Assembly: GCA_031289865.1 (NCBI GenBank)
Contig: JAITOQ010000255.1
Span: forward strand, 1 to 7,102
DNA length: 7,102 nucleotides
Direction of reading: 5' to 3'
From: Clostridiales bacterium
GTDB lineage: Bacteria > Bacillota > Clostridia > Christensenellales > JAISNN01
The first letter of the stretch is position 1; each line of letters begins with the position of its first letter. A program made the position numbers and the translations under genes. Below are positions 6,988 to 7,102 of this stretch, piece after piece. The notes below the pieces were generated by a model, which was not told the DNA's origin, did not search any database, and saw only the letters and a program-made list of their open reading frames with translations.

Positions 6988-7049
6988 CGCTCTTTTCAAA
7001 ATTTTTAGTGATTTATAAGTTCTGTCCCTACTTCAAGCGGGTATATTCT

Positions 7050-7092
7050 TGCAATTCAAATTATTATATGCAAAAAAACAAAAACAGTTGAA
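7050..7092 (-). promoter_or_regulatory. Candidate promoter of the metal-efflux operon
   Basis: A perfect -10 hexamer, TATAAT on the minus strand, lies at 7063-7068, with only a weak -35 candidate (TTCAAC or TCAACT) 17-18 bp further upstream. A CadC-like half-site ATTCAAAT (7054-7061) and an imperfect TGCA-ended inverted repeat (7050-7072) overlap the -10 box, which would suit repression by occlusion. The leader before the repressor ATG would be about 118 nt. The window ends soon after, so a better upstream promoter cannot be excluded. Confidence 0.4.
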
Positions 7093-7102
7093 TGATTGCT
7101 CA

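Overview
All the convincing genes in this window lie on the minus strand. It looks like chromosomal DNA of a Bacillota-type bacterium, probably an uncultured or gut clostridial lineage. The reasons are strong AGGAG-type ribosome binding sites, a CadC-like ArsR repressor next to a Zn/Cd/Pb ATPase, a surface protein made of Listeria-Bacteroides (InlB B-type) repeats, and a codon bias toward NCG (ACG, GCG, CCG, TCG). This placement is inference; there is no rRNA or marker gene to fix it. I see no tRNA, CRISPR array, transposase or phage gene.

Right half (about 4263-7102): a compact metal-efflux operon, read right to left. A CadC/SmtB-like repressor (6570-6938) is followed 14 nt later by a 72-residue CxxC heavy-metal-associated (HMA) protein (6337-6555). 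After a further 18 nt comes a P1B-2 cation ATPase (4369-6318) that lacks its own N-terminal metal-binding domain. The usual CadA layout therefore appears split into two genes. The upstream region holds a candidate promoter and a 20-bp near-palindrome as a possible operator. A Rho-independent terminator (4263-4295) closes the unit, with a possible 23-residue ORF ending directly against it. The working model is that metal binds the repressor and releases it, after which the HMA protein and the ATPase are made and export the metal.

Left half (1-4179): a separately promoted gene for a membrane-anchored surface repeat protein. It has a Lys-rich cytoplasmic head, one transmembrane anchor and one B-type repeat, then two tandem in-frame TAA codons after residue 144. 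The same frame then stays open for 1206 codons to the left edge and encodes 17 more repeat units. Most of these are spaced at exactly 213 bp (71 codons). The gene is either broken, or a short gene followed by a start-less reservoir of repeats.

The most unusual points are the double stop in the repeat gene, a 30-codon in-frame insertion in the ATPase flanked by 18-bp direct repeats, and the recurrence of the core of that direct repeat at two nearby non-ATPase sites.
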